From the NCBI GenBank assembly GCA_938021675.1, contig CALIFY010000043.1, positions 1-64,000 of the forward strand: 64,000 bases of DNA, read 5' to 3'. This DNA is from an uncultured Acidimicrobiales bacterium (GTDB lineage: Bacteria > Actinomycetota > Acidimicrobiia > Acidimicrobiales > SZUA-35). Position numbers and translations under genes: made by a program. Below, piece by piece: positions 19,260 to 27,607 of the stretch (positions are counted from its first letter, which is position 1; each line of letters begins with the position of its first letter). The notes below the pieces were generated by a model that made no database searches, was not told the DNA's origin, and saw only the letters and a list, made by a program, of their open reading frames with translations.

Positions 19260-20858
19260 ATGATCTGGCTCATCTTGTTGGCGGCGATCGTCTTCGTCAT
19301 CGTTGTGCTCGGCATAATCGATGTCGTTCAGACCCGGCATTCGATTCGCCGCAATTTTCCGATCGTTGGTCGTCTCCGCTACCAACTGGAGCGGATCGGG
19401 CCGGAACTCCGGCAGTACATCGTGACCGACAACGATGAGGAGCGGCCATTCAGTCGCGACCAACGACGCTGGGTCTACGCCACCGCCAAACGGGAAAACC
19501 AATACTTTGGTTTCGGTACCGACAACAAGTTAGAGGACCCCCAATACCCGATCTTTCGTCATGCTGCCTTCCCGTATGAACGTCCCCGGGCCGAGACTTC
19601 CGGTCGGCGGGATTCGAGCGACCAACCACCGTCCACATCGTCCTCGTCCCACTTCTCCTCCAACACAAACAGTGGCGCCGACGATCGGGGCGACTCGGTT
19701 GTCCCGTCGGCGAAAATACTCGGCGAGTGGCGTGACCGCCCGGCTGCCTTCCGCCCAGATTCGGTTGTCGGCATTTCCGCCATGAGTTTCGGTTCGTTGT
19801 CGGCCCCGGCGATCGAGGCGCTCAATAGAGGAGCGGCGATGGCCGGTTGCCTCCACAACACCGGAGAGGGTGGTGTGAGCGCTCATCACCGCCACGGGGG
19901 AGACCTCGTGATGCAGCTCGGCACCGGGTACTTCGGTGCTCGCACGAGCGACGGTGGGTTCGATCTGAGCAAATTGGTTTCCCTCGTCGCTGACTGCCGA
20001 ATTCGGGCCATCGAAATCAAGCTGAGCCAGGGGGCGAAACCGGGCCTCGGCGGCGTGCTGCCCGGAGCCAAGGTCACCCCGGAGATCGCCGCTGCTCGAG
20101 GTGTACCCGTGGGGATCACCGTGTCCTCTCCGTCCCGCCACTCGGCGTTTGATTCCGTTCCGTCGATGATCGACTTTGTCGAACGGGTCGCCGACGGCTG
20201 TGGGGTACCGGTCGGAATTAAGTCGGCGGTTGGAGATCGTTCCTTTTGGGTCGAGTTGGCCGACGAGATGCAGTCGACGGGGCGAGGCCCGGATTTCATC
20301 ACCATCGATGGGGGAGAGGGCGGTACTGGGGCAGCCCCACTGGTCTTCAGCGACAACGTGGCGTTGCCGTTTCGGTCTGGTTTTGCCGAGGTATTTAGGA
20401 CGTTCGCCGAACGAAACATGCACGACAAGGTGACGTGGATCGGAGCGGGGAAACTCGGGTTTCCGGGCGATGGTCTTGTGGCCATGGCACTCGGAGTGGA
20501 CATGATCAATGTCGGACGGGAAGCGATGTTGGCCATCGGCTGTATCCAAGCCCAGAAGTGCCACACTTCCCATTGTCCCACTGGGGTGGCGACCCACTCG
20601 CGGTGGTTGACCCGAGGCCTTGACCCGACCGACAAGTCCGTCAGGGTTGCTCACTACATCATGAGCCTTCGACAGGAACTGCTACAGCTCTCGCATGCCT
20701 GCGGGGCGCCTCACCCATCGTTGGTGAGCGGGGCGAGCGTGGATCTGCTGCTCGGTGGCGATTCGATGGAATCAATCTGGGATCACTATGGCTATGAGCC
20801 CGGATGGCTGACACGCCCCCCGGCGGCGGCCGACGAGCTGGAAAAGCTCATGGGGTAA
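19260..20858 (+). CDS. FMN-binding glutamate-synthase-like protein, membrane anchored
   Basis: 532 residues. An N-terminal membrane helix (about 2-22) precedes a region with a Ser/Thr-rich stretch (about residues 125-140), then the GltS FMN/3Fe-4S domain: ISAMSFGSLSAPAIEALNRG, IKLSQGAKPGLGG, DGGEGGTGAAPLVF and the cysteine cluster CHTSHCPTGVATH. The glutamine amidotransferase domain and the GltD partner are absent, so this is a stand-alone 'glutamate synthase family' oxidoreductase. True glutamate synthesis is unproven. Ends eight bases from convergent gnd. Confidence 0.85.
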   Translation: MIWLILLAAIVFVIVVLGIIDVVQTRHSIRRNFPIVGRLRYQLERIGPELRQYIVTDNDEERPFSRDQRRWVYATAKRENQYFGFGTDNKLEDPQYPIFRHAAFPYERPRAETSGRRDSSDQPPSTSSSSHFSSNTNSGADDRGDSVVPSAKILGEWRDRPAAFRPDSVVGISAMSFGSLSAPAIEALNRGAAMAGCLHNTGEGGVSAHHRHGGDLVMQLGTGYFGARTSDGGFDLSKLVSLVADCRIRAIEIKLSQGAKPGLGGVLPGAKVTPEIAAARGVPVGITVSSPSRHSAFDSVPSMIDFVERVADGCGVPVGIKSAVGDRSFWVELADEMQSTGRGPDFITIDGGEGGTGAAPLVFSDNVALPFRSGFAEVFRTFAERNMHDKVTWIGAGKLGFPGDGLVAMALGVDMINVGREAMLAIGCIQAQKCHTSHCPTGVATHSRWLTRGLDPTDKSVRVAHYIMSLRQELLQLSHACGAPHPSLVSGASVDLLLGGDSMESIWDHYGYEPGWLTRPPAAADELEKLMG

Positions 20859-20866
20859 CACGAGCG

Positions 20867-22327
20867 TTACGCGTTGTAGCTGCCCGATGTCGTATCGCCG
20901 CCGTGGCCAGTCCAATCGGTGTGGAAGAACTCGCCCCGTTCTCGGTCGATGCGTTCGTAGGTGTGTGCACCAAAGTAGTCCCGCTGGGCCTGGATCAAAT
21001 TGGCCGAGCCTCGTTCGGTTCGGTAGCCGTCATAGAACGCCAGGGCGGTACCGTAAGCCGGGACCGGCACACCGGCTTCGACGGCGGCCGAAACCACACG
21101 CCGCCAACCAGCTTCAACTCGGGCGAGCTCACCAGCAAAGAATGGGTCGAGCAGAAGCGATTCCAGCCCGGGGTTTTGGACAAACGCAGCGGTGATGTCG
21201 TCAAGAAATCGAGCCCGGATGATACACCCTGCTCGCCACAGCCCGGCCACCACCCCGAGATCGAGGCCCCAATCGTTTTCGTCCGAAGCTGCGGCGAGCA
21301 GCAAGAAGCCTTGGGCGTACGACACGATTTTCGAGCCATACGCCGCGTCTCGTAGATCATCGAGCGAGATCCGGCCCGGCTCGATAGCCCCGTCCGGGCC
21401 GCTCAGAACGTCCGCTGCGGTGCGTCGTTGGTCGGTCATAGCGGAGAGAATCCGACCAGAGACCGCCTCGCTTACCAGTGTGACTGGTTGCGCCAGTTCC
21501 ATGGCGGAGATCACCGTCCACCTTCCGGTTCCTTTTTGGCCTGCGGCGTCGAGGATTTTGTCGAGGAGCGGGTGGCCGTCGGTGTCGTTCGTGGCGACGA
21601 TGTCGGCCGTGATGTCGATCAGGTACGAATCGAGCACATCCTTGCCCCAAGCCGTATAGGTGGACGCGATATCGGCTTGGTCGAGCCCCATGGCTCGCAT
21701 CAAGGCATATGACTCGGCGATGACTTGCATATCGCCATACTCGATGCCGTTGTGAACCATCTTCACGTAGTGGCCTGAACCTCCGGAGCCAAGCCAATCG
21801 GCGCACGGTGAACCGTCATCGGCCTTGGCTGCGACTTTTTGGAGCATCGGCAACACGTGATCGCGAGCCTCGGGGGCGCCCCCAGGCATGATCGATGGAC
21901 CGTTTCTGGCGCCTTCCTCGCCGCCAGAAACTCCCGAACCAACGAACAGCAGCCCCTCGTTCGAAAGGGACTCGACCCGGCGAGCTGAATCGGTATGTAG
22001 TGAGTTGCCGCCGTCGATCACGATGTCACCGGTATCGAGCAGTGGCCGCAGTTGGTCGATGACAACGTCGACAACGTCCCCAGCTTTGACCATCAGCACG
22101 ATTCGGCGGGGTCGGGCGATAGCGGCGACGAATTCGGAGAGTTCCTCGCAGCCGACCAGGTCGTGGTCGGAGCCGACGCCCTCAACGAATTCCTTGGTCG
22201 TTTCGACGGTTCGGTTGTAGACCGCGACCGTGTATCCATGGTCGGCGAAGTTGAGGGCGAGATTCTGGCCCATCACGGCGAGGCCGATAAGGCCGAGGTC
22301 GGCGGTCTGCGCAGCAGAGGAAGTCAT
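20867..22327 (-). CDS. gnd: 6-phosphogluconate dehydrogenase, decarboxylating
   Basis: 486 residues, oxidative pentose phosphate pathway: 6-phosphogluconate to ribulose-5-phosphate with NAD(P)H and CO2. N-terminal nucleotide-binding motif GLAVMGQNLALN, VDGGNSL-type substrate loop (IDGGNSLHTDSARR), signature VSGGEEGARNGPSIMPGG and catalytic MVHNGIEYGDMQ region are present. The long form matches the classical enteric/NADP type. The TAGACA hexamer seven bases before ATG 22327 is a weaker version of the leaderless pattern. Confidence 0.96.
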   Translation of the reverse strand: MTSSAAQTADLGLIGLAVMGQNLALNFADHGYTVAVYNRTVETTKEFVEGVGSDHDLVGCEELSEFVAAIARPRRIVLMVKAGDVVDVVIDQLRPLLDTGDIVIDGGNSLHTDSARRVESLSNEGLLFVGSGVSGGEEGARNGPSIMPGGAPEARDHVLPMLQKVAAKADDGSPCADWLGSGGSGHYVKMVHNGIEYGDMQVIAESYALMRAMGLDQADIASTYTAWGKDVLDSYLIDITADIVATNDTDGHPLLDKILDAAGQKGTGRWTVISAMELAQPVTLVSEAVSGRILSAMTDQRRTAADVLSGPDGAIEPGRISLDDLRDAAYGSKIVSYAQGFLLLAAASDENDWGLDLGVVAGLWRAGCIIRARFLDDITAAFVQNPGLESLLLDPFFAGELARVEAGWRRVVSAAVEAGVPVPAYGTALAFYDGYRTERGSANLIQAQRDYFGAHTYERIDRERGEFFHTDWTGHGGDTTSGSYNA

Positions 22328-22412
22328 GACCTCATGTCTAACCGGATGTGGCGCGTTCGACGACCGGTGCGATGGTCACGAGAATGGCGACGAACGATCC
22401 CGCCACTACGTG

Positions 22413-22446
22413 CCGTTGCGGCCGGTTAGCCGTTGCGGCCGGTTAG
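22413..22446. repeat. 17-bp perfect tandem duplication
   Basis: CCGTTGCGGCCGGTTAG occurs twice back to back between gnd and the Septum_form gene. Probably a slippage duplication; no function is evident. Confidence 0.75.
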
Positions 22447-22466
22447 AAGGTGAGATCCGACGACGA

Positions 22467-23759
22467 TCAGAACTCGGCGTTCTCATAAGAGCCAGTTTGC
22501 GGCTCGTCATCGAGGAAGGCACAGGCGAAACGACGGTCCCCGTCGTTCCAACCAGACTCGTTCGGATACCAAAATGGGAAGTTGCCAAGGGTGGAATCGA
22601 ACGGAGAAATGCCGACGAACTCGGCGAATAGCGTCTCGCATTCGGCCCCGGCGAGATCGAGAACACCGTCGTCTGGCGGGAATGGGTCTGAGACCGGGTT
22701 TTCTAACTCTCCGCTTCCCAGCATTTGACCCACGTGGGGTTGGTCGCATGGCAGCTGGCGGACCTGATCGTCTAGACGGAGAGACTCGGAAGTCTCCTCT
22801 GGGCCGAGGTCGAAACAGGTGCCGGGAGGAAGGTCGAAGAACCGACGGTACTGCGAGGGGTCGAACGGGACTTCGAATGGGGTGTCATCGAGTATGGCGC
22901 AGAGGATTTGCCGGTCGCCGGCGTCCCAACTTTGCTCGTTCGGCCGCCAGTACCGATAGTTGAACCCGGCGCCATCGACACCAAAGTGGGTTTGGAAGAG
23001 TTCACCGCATTGCTGGCTCGTCGCCGTTCCGACTTCCTCGGCCCCGGGGAAGTCGTCGTCTAGCGGGGCACTCAGGCGATCACGGCCGAAGAAGATGCCG
23101 TTGTGGGGTTCGTCGCATTGGGTAATGGCCACGGTGCTGTTGCTATTCAGATCGTATGCCGAGGTGTCATCCATCGGGTTGAAACAATCGCCTGGCAGCA
23201 GCCGAGATACCTCTACTTCGTCACCTCTGGCGAACCTATCGCCGGCTCCTTGGACCGAGCCAGATATCAGCGTCGAGTCGGCCATCGAGACGTAACAGAC
23301 GGCGCTCTCGTCGCCATTGGACCAGTCTTGGGCGTTTGGGGTGAGTGAACCGTCGGACAAGATGGTTTCTAGAGTCGGGGTCTCTATGTAGCCTTCGACG
23401 GCTTCTTCGCATGGTTCGACGATCCACTGTGCGATGGCGTCGGTGCCGGGGAATGCCCCACCGGCGTCGGGGTGCTCGATACTGCCGGCAACCTCAGCGG
23501 TGTGCGGTTGTTCGCAGTCGGCGACCGTGACCGTCTGGCTCGTCGGGGCGTCACGGTCGAAGCAGTCTCCGATCGCCAGCGCACCGAGACCGACCGACTC
23601 GCCGATGTTCGAGGTTGCTCCACCGTCGGCCTCGGTACCTGAACGGGTAAACCAAAGGATGCCGCCGATGGCCAGTAACGTCACGACGCCCGCGAACAGG
23701 CCGCTACCGATGACGGCAGCTTGGTTTGGTTCGTCGGGTGCCGCCGGAGCAAAGGTCAT
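22467..23759 (-). CDS. Membrane protein with three Septum_form-type domains
   Basis: 430 residues. One membrane helix (about 17-37) is followed by an external part with three repeats of a motif pair typical of the actinobacterial Septum_form family (Pfam PF13845): GDCF...DCEQPHTAEV, GDCF...QCDEPHNGIFF and GTCF...PCDQPHVGQM. The paired cysteines probably form disulfides within each unit. The family name comes from a mutant phenotype and the biochemical role is unknown. Located directly downstream of the tmRNA gene on the same strand. Confidence 0.8.
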   Translation of the reverse strand: MTFAPAAPDEPNQAAVIGSGLFAGVVTLLAIGGILWFTRSGTEADGGATSNIGESVGLGALAIGDCFDRDAPTSQTVTVADCEQPHTAEVAGSIEHPDAGGAFPGTDAIAQWIVEPCEEAVEGYIETPTLETILSDGSLTPNAQDWSNGDESAVCYVSMADSTLISGSVQGAGDRFARGDEVEVSRLLPGDCFNPMDDTSAYDLNSNSTVAITQCDEPHNGIFFGRDRLSAPLDDDFPGAEEVGTATSQQCGELFQTHFGVDGAGFNYRYWRPNEQSWDAGDRQILCAILDDTPFEVPFDPSQYRRFFDLPPGTCFDLGPEETSESLRLDDQVRQLPCDQPHVGQMLGSGELENPVSDPFPPDDGVLDLAGAECETLFAEFVGISPFDSTLGNFPFWYPNESGWNDGDRRFACAFLDDEPQTGSYENAEF

Positions 23760-23914
23760 AGTTTGAAAGCTTGCACGATAAGCCGATCTTGGGCGACGCG
23801 GGCCGGCGCATCAGTGATCGGCGAGGCCGGCCCGACTGGAAGGTTCTGTCATCGTCTGACGACGAGGAATTATTTTGGTACAGCAGAAAGAGGTTACGCG
23901 ATACATCGGAGGGT

Positions 23915-24321
23915 TCGTGGAGCTGGGGGGAATCGAACCCCCGTCCGTCGAGGAGGCACCGCTCGCGCTACGACCATTCCCGTGACGTGGCTCAACGGCT
24001 GCCACACTGCCGGGTCAGCGGTACCTTAGGCTCCGAAGAGCGTTCGGGTTCCTACCGTCTGGTCTTTCCCTGAGGTCAGCGGTCTGTTGCCTGCTGTCAG
24101 CGGTCTCTCCCGCCGTCCATCACTGCTTCTGTTGCCGGGCTGCAGTGATCTGGCCCCGCGTGGCCTCACGGCTCGCGGTGTTCCTCTGCGTTGCCTAAAA
24201 ATTAGGCAGCGAGAGCGAAGTCAGCCTTTTTGGCGCTTCTGTGAATGCCCTGTTTTACGAGTCTGAGCAACTCGAGTCGCACAAACGACTTCTCGTCTCG
24301 ACGTCGAAACCGATCAGCCCC
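23915..24321 (-). ncRNA. ssrA: tmRNA
   Basis: The 5' end GGGGCTGATCGGTTTCGACG (from 24321) pairs with the 3' acceptor strand CAGCTCC (23919-23925). The T-arm reads GGGGGTTCGATTCCCCC. The tag reading frame near the middle ends with codons for KKADFALAA and TAA at 24202-24204; the resume codon is probably the GCC at 24232-24234, giving AKKADFALAA. The stop codon is part of a hairpin (TGCCTAA/TTAGGCA), as usual. The terminal CCA appears not to be encoded (CGA follows the discriminator). Works with SmpB, encoded about 100 bases upstream. Confidence 0.95.
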
Positions 24322-24325
24322 TCTG

Positions 24326-24354
24326 TGTGTAAAAATTATAGAAAAACGTGTCAA
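24326..24354 (-). promoter_or_regulatory. Probable ssrA promoter
   Basis: On the minus strand a consensus TTGACA (24354-24349) is followed after 17 bases by TACACA (24331-24326), four bases before the mature 5' end. A perfect TATAAT (24340-24335) lies in the same AT-rich stretch but only eight bases after TTGACA, so the TACACA pairing looks more likely. Confidence 0.6.
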
Positions 24355-24423
24355 GTAGCTGGTTGATGACTGCCGTAGCGTCCGACAACCGGTCGTTCTA
24401 TCCTAGCCGCGCCGCCGAGGGTC

Positions 24424-24885
24424 TCAGCGGCGGTTCTGCTTGGCGAATTCCCGTCGTGCTTCACGGTCGGCATCCCGTTTTGCCAACAGTTGCCGCTTGT
24501 CTACCGTCTTCCGCCCCCGGCCGAGCCCCAGCTCGACCTTCACTCTGTTGTCTTTAAAGTACAAGGCCATCGGGACCAATGTCAGATGTTCTTGATCCAC
24601 CTTGGAGTTGAGTCGATCGAGTTCCGCCCGGTGCATCAGGAGTTTCCGCTTTCGGGTCGGGTCGTAGACGAGATGGCTGTTTGCCCGGGTGTATGGCGCG
24701 ATGTGGAGACCGACAAGCCAAAGCTCGCCCCGCTCGAATCGGGCGTACCCCTCGCTGATCTGAACGTTTGCTTCCCGGAGCGATTTGACCTCGCTGCCTC
24801 GAAGTACGAGGCCAGCCTCGAACGTCTCGGTGATCTCGTAGTTTCGTCGAGCGGTCTTGTTTGTGGCGATCACCTTGGCAGCCAT
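24424..24885 (-). CDS. smpB: SsrA-binding protein SmpB
   Basis: 153 residues from ATG 24885. Binds the tRNA-like domain of tmRNA and brings it to stalled ribosomes for trans-translation. Family landmarks: NKTARRNYEI, GLVLRGSEVKSLREANVQI, GYARFERGELWL, HIAPY, the RKLLMHRAEL segment and the basic C-terminal tail (KRDADREARREFAKQNRR). The ATG is favoured over upstream TTG 24909 by family length and by TACCCT seven bases upstream. Confidence 0.96.
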   Translation of the reverse strand: MAAKVIATNKTARRNYEITETFEAGLVLRGSEVKSLREANVQISEGYARFERGELWLVGLHIAPYTRANSHLVYDPTRKRKLLMHRAELDRLNSKVDQEHLTLVPMALYFKDNRVKVELGLGRGRKTVDKRQLLAKRDADREARREFAKQNRR

Positions 24886-24892
24886 GTCGGTC

Positions 24893-24898
24893 AGGGTA
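24893..24898 (-). promoter_or_regulatory. -10 hexamer of a probable leaderless smpB promoter
   Basis: TACCCT on the minus strand, seven bases before ATG 24885. It lies about 40 bp from the matching element of the divergent mec gene. Confidence 0.5.
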
Positions 24899-24939
24899 CT
24901 GGCGGCCAAGCGGTACCTGTGACTGGATTAGGGGTGACT

Positions 24940-24945
24940 ACCCTT
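24940..24945 (+). promoter_or_regulatory. -10 hexamer of a probable leaderless mec promoter
   Basis: TACCCT, then seven bases (TGGTCCG), then ATG 24952. Confidence 0.5.
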
Positions 24946-24951
24946 GGTCCG

Positions 24952-25401
24952 ATGCTGAAAGTGACTCATGCTCAGTGGTTGGAGATGTTGGCGGAGTCTT
25001 GGCGGGCGTACCCTCTCGAAGGGTGTGGGTTGCTCATCGGTCAAACGGGCGGAGACCTCGTCGAGCGGTTCGTCCCGATCTACAACGACGCTGAGTCATC
25101 ACGGATCTACCGGCTAGATGGCGCGGGGTACGCCAGGGCGGCGTTGGCCGCCGACGACGAAGGCCTCGACATCATCGGAGTGATGCACTCTCACACTCAT
25201 ACGGCGGCATACCCTTCCCCAACCGATGTTTCGGAGGCGACCAAGCCGCTCGTTCCTGCCGACTGGCATTGGGTCATCGTCAGTCTTGCGTGGGGGTATC
25301 CCGAACTCCACAGCTTCCGTATCGACGCCACGGCGACGGCTGAATCAGCCTCGTATGCCAAGGGTGACGGAATACACGAAGAGCAGATTGAGTTGTTGTA
25401 G
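24952..25401 (+). CDS. mec: Mec-type JAMM metalloprotease releasing cysteine from CysO
   Basis: 149 residues of the MPN+/JAB family. The JAMM zinc motif is complete: an upstream Glu in LEGCGLL and HSHTHTAAYPSPTD (HxH-x7-S-x2-D). In Mycobacterium tuberculosis Mec+ cleaves the cysteine added to the C-terminus of the carrier CysO. Here the next two genes are a CysO-like carrier and a CysM-type synthase in the same order, so the same function is inferred. The maximal frame from 24490 runs antisense to smpB and was rejected. Confidence 0.88.
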   Translation: MLKVTHAQWLEMLAESWRAYPLEGCGLLIGQTGGDLVERFVPIYNDAESSRIYRLDGAGYARAALAADDEGLDIIGVMHSHTHTAAYPSPTDVSEATKPLVPADWHWVIVSLAWGYPELHSFRIDATATAESASYAKGDGIHEEQIELL

Positions 25402-25490
25402 TAGAATCCTTAGTTAGTTGGTCGGGATTGTCAGGATTGTCGTGCGGCATCTGACGGTTGTCCCATCAGCGTGAACCCTCGGAGGTACTC

Positions 25491-25769
25491 ATGGCTACCG
25501 TCAGCATCCGTCTCCCCACCGTCCTGCGCCCAGCGGCCAACGGCCAGTCTCAGGTATCGGCTACCGGCGACGCGGTCGGAGGCGTGGTCCAGGACTTGAT
25601 CTCCAGCTATCCCGGTTTGGAAGCCAACCTGATCGACGGCGCCGGAGAAGTGCACAAGTTCGTCAATATTTATCTCAACGACGAGGACGTACGGTTCATG
25701 GAGCGTCTCGAGACCCCGGTGACCGACGGTGATGAGTTGGCGATTTTGCCAGCGGTAGCTGGCGGCTGA
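25491..25769 (+). CDS. cysO: CysO-type ubiquitin-like sulfur carrier protein
   Basis: 92 residues with the beta-grasp pattern of MoaD/ThiS proteins and a C-terminal diglycine (AVAGG), the site that becomes a thiocarboxylate. A GGAGG ribosome binding site lies five bases before ATG 25491. In the mycobacterial pathway the thiocarboxylate donates sulfur to an aminoacrylate on CysM. The activating enzyme (MoeZ-like) is not in this window. Seven bases separate the stop from cysM. Confidence 0.9.
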   Translation: MATVSIRLPTVLRPAANGQSQVSATGDAVGGVVQDLISSYPGLEANLIDGAGEVHKFVNIYLNDEDVRFMERLETPVTDGDELAILPAVAGG

Positions 25770-25776
25770 TCGATCT

Positions 25777-26727
25777 GTGGCCGTCTTTTCTTCGATCATC
25801 GATCTGATCGGGGATACGCCGATCATCGATGTCAGCCAGCTCAGCCCGAACCCGGCGGTCAGACTTCTCGCAAAGCTGGAGGGGCAGAATCCCGCTGGTT
25901 CGGTAAAAGATCGGATCGCTCGATCGATGATCGAACGGGCGGAGTCCGAGGGTCGTCTTCAGCCGGGCTCGATTATTGTCGAACCATCGTCTGGCAACAC
26001 GGGCATCGCGTTGGCCATGATCTCTCAGCTCCGGGGGTACCACCTGAAGGTGGTCCTCCCGGAGAACGTCACTACCGAGCGTCGTCAACTCCTCCTGGCG
26101 TTTGGAGCTGAGATCATCAGTTCTCCTGGAGCTGAAGGCTCGAATGGTGCCGTACGCCGGGCCCAAAAATTGGCAGCCGAGAATCCTGACTGGGTCATGC
26201 TGTATCAATATGGCAACGATGCGAACCCGTCGGCTCACCTGGCCACCACCGGGCCTGAGATCTTTCGCGACGTCCCGGACATCACCCACTTCGTCGCCGG
26301 TCTGGGAACCAGCGGTACCCTGATGGGGGTCGGTCGCTACCTCCGACAGCACAAGCCGTCGGTGAAGATCTACGCAGTCGAACCCCCGATCGGTGAGCAA
26401 GTCGAAGGATTGCGGAATCTCGACGATGGCTATGTCCCTCCGGTCTTTACCGATTGGGATGGTATGGACCTGCTCGACGGCAAGCGAATCGTCCGACCAC
26501 TCGAGTCGCTGGCGTGCACGAGACGGCTGGTCGAGGAGGCGGGGATCTTCGCTGGTATCAGCAGCGGGGCCGCGTTGGCCGGTGCGATCAAGATCGCCGA
26601 CCGGATCGATGAGGGCGTGATCGTATTTATCGTTTGCGATGGCGGATGGAAGTACTTATCGACCGGCGCCTATACCGAGCCGATAGAGAAGATTGCCGAC
26701 TCGCTTGGTGACGTCATCTACTTCTGA
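25777..26727 (+). CDS. cysM: Cysteine synthase CysM (CysO-dependent, PLP enzyme)
   Basis: 316 residues from GTG 25777. Fold type II PLP enzyme with the Schiff-base lysine in NPAGSVKDR (about residues 42-50), the substrate loop SSGNTGIAL and the PLP phosphate loop GTSGT. The C-terminal part, with GIFAGISSGA and GGWKYLSTGAY, resembles M. tuberculosis CysM, which uses O-phosphoserine and CysO-thiocarboxylate rather than O-acetylserine and sulfide. Gene context strongly supports this. The last 14 bases overlap the convergent HTH/coiled-coil gene. Confidence 0.92.
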   Translation: MAVFSSIIDLIGDTPIIDVSQLSPNPAVRLLAKLEGQNPAGSVKDRIARSMIERAESEGRLQPGSIIVEPSSGNTGIALAMISQLRGYHLKVVLPENVTTERRQLLLAFGAEIISSPGAEGSNGAVRRAQKLAAENPDWVMLYQYGNDANPSAHLATTGPEIFRDVPDITHFVAGLGTSGTLMGVGRYLRQHKPSVKIYAVEPPIGEQVEGLRNLDDGYVPPVFTDWDGMDLLDGKRIVRPLESLACTRRLVEEAGIFAGISSGAALAGAIKIADRIDEGVIVFIVCDGGWKYLSTGAYTEPIEKIADSLGDVIYF

Positions 26728-27355
26728 CGGGCGTTTGGTGTTCCTCTGAGTCGTTCGAACGTCGTTGAAGTCGCTTGCGACCTCTCCATCCGAGTGCCGC
26801 TACAAGCTCATCTCGTTCGCGTTCAAGCATGCCGATCCGTTGAGCCAGTTCTGAACGTTGGGAACGCTCGACGTCGAGTTGTCGACGGACTTCATCGGCG
26901 CGGGCCTCGGCGACGGCGCGGTCTTGGTCGAGTTTGATCCTCGACCGCTCGGCTTCGGTCAGCGCATTGGCGGCGCGCTCGCGCTCGGCCCGTTCGGCGT
27001 CGAGTCCCTGGCTGATCTCGGCGAGTTGTTGAGCCGACTCTTGGGCCTGGGCCCGGGCCGCAGTGGCCTGGGTTTTGGCCAGGACGACCGCTGCGTGGGC
27101 GGCCAGTGTTTCCGACACGTATCGATTGATGTGCTCCGGCATCGCTGTCGCGCCGGCTCGACGACCGGTGAGGTCAAATGACCAACCTTCGCGTTCAGCG
27201 ATTCTTGCAAGTGCATCCACCGGCAACGACCAGTCGCCGTCAAGGTGAACCGCCTCGGGGATGGTGCCGTTGGTGAGTCGATCGCTGAGTGCGTCTTGGG
27301 GAATGCCAAAAACTCGAGCTGCTTCGGCTAGTTGTACTAGTTCTGCGCCGTTCAC
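26714..27355 (-). CDS. HTH plus coiled-coil protein with basic C-terminus, paralogue A
   Basis: 213 residues. Residues 1-65 resemble a MerR/excisionase-like winged helix (LVQLAEAARVFGIPQDAL...GWSFDL). Residues about 85-190 form a long Ala/Glu/Arg-rich coiled coil, and the end carries a conserved GWRGRKRLQRR motif. The same plan and end motif recur in the gene at 61443-62147. GTG 27355 is supported by TAAACT six bases upstream. Possible roles are a DNA-binding structural or segregation protein; I do not recognise a named family. Tail overlaps cysM by 14 bases. Confidence 0.75.
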   Translation of the reverse strand: MNGAELVQLAEAARVFGIPQDALSDRLTNGTIPEAVHLDGDWSLPVDALARIAEREGWSFDLTGRRAGATAMPEHINRYVSETLAAHAAVVLAKTQATAARAQAQESAQQLAEISQGLDAERAERERAANALTEAERSRIKLDQDRAVAEARADEVRRQLDVERSQRSELAQRIGMLERERDELVAALGWRGRKRLQRRSNDSEEHQTPVRSR

Positions 27356-27361
27356 GGACTG

Positions 27362-27367
27362 AGTTTA
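27362..27367 (-). promoter_or_regulatory. -10 hexamer of a probable leaderless promoter for HTH/coiled-coil A
   Basis: TAAACT on the minus strand, six bases before GTG 27355. Confidence 0.45.
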
Positions 27368-27522
27368 GGTCGCTTGGCCAGCGGGCTTCAAGCATCGATG
27401 GCGACACAACGAAATCGGCGTACAAGTGTCATATTCAGTGACGTCGTTTCGAACATAGAAGCTATATTCAAACCCAAGGGCACCGGTTCTTGTGGTTGCT
27501 GTTGGATGCTATTTGGTTCTAT

Positions 27523-27550
27523 TTGATGCTGGTCTATCGTCGCGTATAGT
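27523..27550 (+). promoter_or_regulatory. Probable sigma-A-type promoter for murI-rph-rdgB
   Basis: TTGATG (27523-27528), 16-base spacer, TATAGT (27545-27550), in an AT-rich intergenic stretch. The start site would be near 27557, about 50 bases before murI. Confidence 0.55.
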
Positions 27551-27607
27551 TGCTGGTGATTACGGTCGAGGGTCGAACGGGCTTCGATGTGTTGGGGTGC
27601 TCGTACG

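Noticed and set aside
24348-24557. Plus-strand frame overlapping the ssrA promoter and the smpB end
   Set aside because: Antisense to smpB with no homologous features; shadow of a real gene.
24490-24951. N-terminal extension of the Mec protein
   Set aside because: Runs antisense through smpB. The JAMM family begins at the ATG at 24952, which also has a well-placed -10 hexamer.
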